From: Deltaproteobacteria bacterium
GTDB taxonomy: Bacteria; Myxococcota_A; Polyangia; Polyangiales; JADJMO01
Assembly: GCA_025363655.1 (NCBI GenBank)
Contig: JANYDK010000083.1
Span: forward strand, 158,717-222,716
Direction of reading: 5' to 3'
DNA: 64,000 bases
A program made the position numbers and the translations under genes. Under the pieces are notes generated by a model. It saw only the letters and a list, made by a program, of their open reading frames with translations. It was not told where the DNA came from and did no database searches. Below, piece after piece: positions 61,643 through 64,000 of this stretch (positions within the stretch are counted from its first letter, which is position 1; every line of letters starts with the position of its first letter).

Positions 61643-62122
61643 TCAAAAAAGGGCTCCGAGGAGCGCGCCAAGGAAGGCGAGGAGGCCGATCGCACCGAAG
61701 AGGACGATCGCCACGTAGCTCCCGGTGCCCACCGGCACGAGCTCGGCGGCCTCGTCGTCGCCCCGCTTCGCGCGTCGCCTGGCGCCGAGGAAATACGCGG
61801 GCACGCCGATCATCCAGAACATCCCCGTGAAGCAGACCCATCCGCCGGGCGCGAGGTTGCGAATCGAAGGCCCCTCGCCGCGCCGCTTGCGCACGCCGAC
61901 CACCAACGCATCGACGCCGATCGCCGCCGCGGAGAAGAAGCCGAGCCCCACGCCGACCAGCGCGAACGAGGAGCTCGCGGGCTCGTCGCTCCCGATGACG
62001 CCGAAGAGTTCGCCGGCCTGCTCGAGGATCGCGATCCAGACGACCGCGAGGGCGAGCCGACGTACGAGCGCGCGACGCCTCTCGATGCCGCGCGGCAGAT
62101 CGTCGAGCGCCCTCTCACCCAT
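61643..62122 (-). CDS. Small multi-pass membrane protein of unknown function
   Basis: 159 aa from the ATG at 62122. Four hydrophobic segments are seen: LALAVVWIAILEQAGELFGV, FALVGVGLGFFSAAAIGVDALVV, GGWVCFTGMFWMIGVPAYFLGA and YVAIVLFGAIGLLAFLGALLGALF, with a polar Arg-rich start. No family is recognised. It lies 35 bp behind the CAP-domain gene on the same strand and may be cotranscribed. Confidence 0.7.
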   Translation of the reverse strand: MGERALDDLPRGIERRRALVRRLALAVVWIAILEQAGELFGVIGSDEPASSSFALVGVGLGFFSAAAIGVDALVVGVRKRRGEGPSIRNLAPGGWVCFTGMFWMIGVPAYFLGARRRAKRGDDEAAELVPVGTGSYVAIVLFGAIGLLAFLGALLGALF

Positions 62123-62157
62123 CCGCGGCCTCGGTTCTCGGTTCTCGGTGCTCAGCG

Positions 62158-62802
62158 TCAGTTCGAGAAATCGTTCGTCAGGTAGAGCTTCCCCCCGACG
62201 TACACGAGCCCGATGCCGACGCGCTTCATCTTCACATTGAGCATGTTGTCGTGGTGCCCACCGCCGGGGCCTTCGTCGATCATCATCTTCATCATGAGAT
62301 CGATTTGCTTCTTCCCATTGGCGAGCGCGCCACCATTGTCGAGCACCGGGATGCCGTTCCAATCCCCCTGATTTTCCGCACTCCGCGTGCCGAGATCGGG
62401 GTGGCCTTGGGCGGTGGCCATGAAGTGCGCGTGGGGGGTGTGATCGCTCGAGAGTTGTTGGCTGCCGACGACGGCGTAGGCGGTGATCTTGGCGTCGTAT
62501 TTGAGCGCGGGGACGCCGGCCTTGGCGCGATAGGCGTTGAGGACGTCGACGTTGTATTTGACGAGCGGGTCGGAGGGGTAGGGGTCGGCGGCGCGATCGG
62601 GGGGATCGGGGGCTTCGACCCAGGTGGTGGTGGTGGTGACTTCGGTGGTCGAGCCGTCGGGGTTTTTGATCTTTTTCTTCTCCACCGTCGGGCCGTCGCC
62701 GGATTTTCCGGTTTTTGCAGTGGATTTGGGACCGCAGGCGAGGGGGGGGGCGGCGGCGAGGAGGCAGATGGCGACGGCCACGCGGGGAGAGAGAGAGGTC
62801 AC
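62158..62802 (-). CDS. CAP/SCP-domain lipoprotein
   Basis: 214 aa from a GTG at 62802. The signal peptide VAVAICLLAAAPPLAC ends in a lipobox. A Lys/Thr/Pro linker precedes a CAP (allergen V5/Tpx-1) domain: VLNAYRAKAGVPALKYD, HAHFM, SAENQG, GGGHHDNMLN and the closing LYLTNDFSN. The conserved His/Glu set of the CAP cavity (His of HAHF, Glu of AENQ, His of GHHDN) is present. Such proteins bind sterol- or lipid-like ligands or divalent metals; the role in bacteria is unsettled. It is probably on the outer membrane. Confidence 0.88.
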   Translation of the reverse strand: MTSLSPRVAVAICLLAAAPPLACGPKSTAKTGKSGDGPTVEKKKIKNPDGSTTEVTTTTTWVEAPDPPDRAADPYPSDPLVKYNVDVLNAYRAKAGVPALKYDAKITAYAVVGSQQLSSDHTPHAHFMATAQGHPDLGTRSAENQGDWNGIPVLDNGGALANGKKQIDLMMKMMIDEGPGGGHHDNMLNVKMKRVGIGLVYVGGKLYLTNDFSN

Positions 62803-62851
62803 GAGGTCATCATGCGCGATTTTTCGGGGAGGAGAAAATCGGGCTGCGGAG

Positions 62852-63247
62852 TCAGGTGCCGCCGTCGCTCGTGATCGCGGGCTTGCATGGTCTCAGATCT
62901 TCTCGAACCTCGGTCCAGGACCGACGGTGGTGCCCAACGAACTGCAAGAATGAAGTGACTGGGGTGTCAGCGAGAATTTGCTCGATTTCAGCCTCGCAGA
63001 GCTTCGCAAACTCGAATCGATCTACCGCTGCCGGCAAGCGAAACGCGAGAACCGGGTAGCTTCCGGAGTACTCCACCTCGATTACGTCGAACGTCACGCC
63101 GTCCGCCCGAGCGCCGAGGCGGGCCACCAGTTGCGGCTTGACCCACGACAAGACGGCAACGAGCACTTGCTGATGAATGTGAATGAGGGGTTCGAGCGAA
63201 GGCGGCTCGGCCCAGAAGTCCCAACCTTGCAACGGCTCTTGACTCAT
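62852..63247 (-). CDS. Hypothetical protein, paralogue of the gene at 63408
   Basis: 131 aa from the ATG at 63247. It is an alpha/beta protein with no signal peptide: a helix HQQVLVAVLSWVKPQL, a strand VIEVEYSGSYPVLAFRLP, a helix RFEFAKLCEAEIEQIL and a basic C-terminus. The family is not recognised. The E-x-x-Y-x-x-SYPVL-x-x-R motif and the order of elements recur in the next gene upstream, so the two are tandem paralogues. Confidence 0.6.
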   Translation of the reverse strand: MSQEPLQGWDFWAEPPSLEPLIHIHQQVLVAVLSWVKPQLVARLGARADGVTFDVIEVEYSGSYPVLAFRLPAAVDRFEFAKLCEAEIEQILADTPVTSFLQFVGHHRRSWTEVREDLRPCKPAITSDGGT

Positions 63248-63407
63248 GGTTCGCCTCGCACTCCTCACGGAACGTACAGTGGCCACACAAGGAAGGGTCG
63301 GCTGTCGAGTTCGTTCATGGTTCGCCGATCGTGATTGCGTGAAACGAGACGAACGTGGGAACGCGGCTTCCGGCCACGCTCGTTCGAGGCAGCCAGCCCG
63401 GCCACAC

Positions 63408-63827
63408 TTACTCGACGATCTCATTGGACAGTAGGCTGGCGCGCAGCTGGCACCAATCGACCTTCACCGACGTGGCAAAGGTACAGAGTTCCACCACCGA
63501 TAGGCCTGCAAAAAGCTTCTCGGCGATCGCGCTCAGGCGCTTCTGCACCGAGTCTGCCACGCTGTCGTGCGAGACGCGGATTCCGAGAACCGGATAACTG
63601 CTCACGTAGCGAAGCTCGACGAGCACCATCGACGTGACGTCCTCGAGCTCGGAGGGCGAACCATTGCGAAGCTGCTCACGCAGCCAGGCCAACACGATGA
63701 CGAGCAGGACGTCTTGCGACGGTTCCCGTGCCAGCTGATCGAGCTGTGGGAACTCGATCCATGTTGAAATGCCTTGGACCTCAGCCTGGATTTCGCTCCA
63801 GTCGCGTGACCCGTGGGGCGGCGTAAT
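63408..63827 (-). CDS. Hypothetical protein, paralogue of the 62852 gene; start unresolved
   Basis: The frame ends at 63408 and is open to the window edge without any in-frame ATG, GTG or TTG above the GTG at 63695. That GTG would cut off a helix (QDVLLVIVLAWLREQL) and a leading segment (DWSEIQAEVQGISTWIEFPQLDQL) that match the paralogue, so real coding must begin earlier. I placed the start provisionally at an ATT at 63827; a rare start codon or a sequence error is possible. The core repeats the motif ELRYVSSYPVLGIRV. Function unknown. Confidence 0.45.
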   Translation of the reverse strand: MTPPHGSRDWSEIQAEVQGISTWIEFPQLDQLAREPSQDVLLVIVLAWLREQLRNGSPSELEDVTSMVLVELRYVSSYPVLGIRVSHDSVADSVQKRLSAIAEKLFAGLSVVELCTFATSVKVDWCQLRASLLSNEIVE

Positions 63828-64000
63828 CGACGAGCCAGCGCGAATCGCTGGGAATTTATTGGCTCTCCGAGAGGTTGGGTGGATGCGCGAGCTGCGTGAC
63901 GCGACGCCGACGAGCTGCGATTCGGCCTCGGGGCGGAGCCGAGCCGCGTGATCGAGGGAGCAGTAGAGCGCGCACGGCGCCGGGGGTACCGGGTTGGTTA

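Overview
The window reads as a piece of chromosome from a high-GC member of the Myxococcota, most likely a Polyangia-type myxobacterium. Supporting this are serine/threonine kinases fused to signalling domains, FHA and PilZ proteins, many lipoproteins with low-complexity Asp/Thr/Gly-rich linkers, MopE-type Cys-rich secreted proteins, an OmpA protein with thrombospondin type-3 calcium repeats, and a zinc-ribbon/GYF membrane protein like the gliding-motility protein GltJ/AgmX. The assignment rests on gene content only. I saw no rRNA, tRNA, transposase, CRISPR array or phage gene.

Layout. 1-11 kb is a signalling block: the end of an unknown membrane protein, two tail-to-tail paralogous kinase-AAA proteins of about 1260 aa, an FHA membrane protein and a PilZ membrane protein. 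11-23 kb is mixed housekeeping: a lipoprotein with a ferritin-like domain, inorganic pyrophosphatase, a sigma-54 activator, an esterase, a GMC dehydrogenase with its small subunit, an MFS transporter, and a minus-strand row pdxA - tRNA nucleotidyltransferase - kinase/FHA/degenerate-GGDEF protein. 23-45 kb is dominated by exported proteins: single lipoproteins, the OmpA/TSP3 protein, two adjacent zinc-ribbon membrane proteins, a translationally coupled row of four small lipoproteins sharing a LGPKPDDP motif, two Cys-rich lipoproteins, a rhomboid-like membrane protein and a GT-C-like glycosyltransferase. 45-64 kb holds a TPR protein, a flavin-dependent halogenase-like enzyme, an MlaD-type lipid-transport protein, a dead-looking class II amidotransferase in a row with a lipoprotein and a thioesterase, an orphan F1-ATPase alpha-like protein, a bifunctional aldolase/dehydrogenase, a TerB-like protein, a 1953-aa TPR protein, a CAP-domain lipoprotein and a pair of unknown paralogues.

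The most interesting signals are: (1) the four-gene LGPKPDDP lipoprotein row at 34.4-36.0 kb; (2) a 33-bp palindromic tandem array lying between a lipoprotein stop codon and its terminator at 39.2-39.4 kb; (3) a TAnnnT element 6-9 nt upstream of many start codons, suggesting widespread leaderless transcription; (4) a dispersed 26-bp hairpin element; and (5) several proteins that keep a family fold but have lost catalytic residues (F1 alpha-like, amidotransferase, rhomboid, zincin and GGDEF domains). Many neighbouring genes overlap by 4 bp, both head-to-tail (ATGA) and tail-to-tail (CTAG, CTAA).
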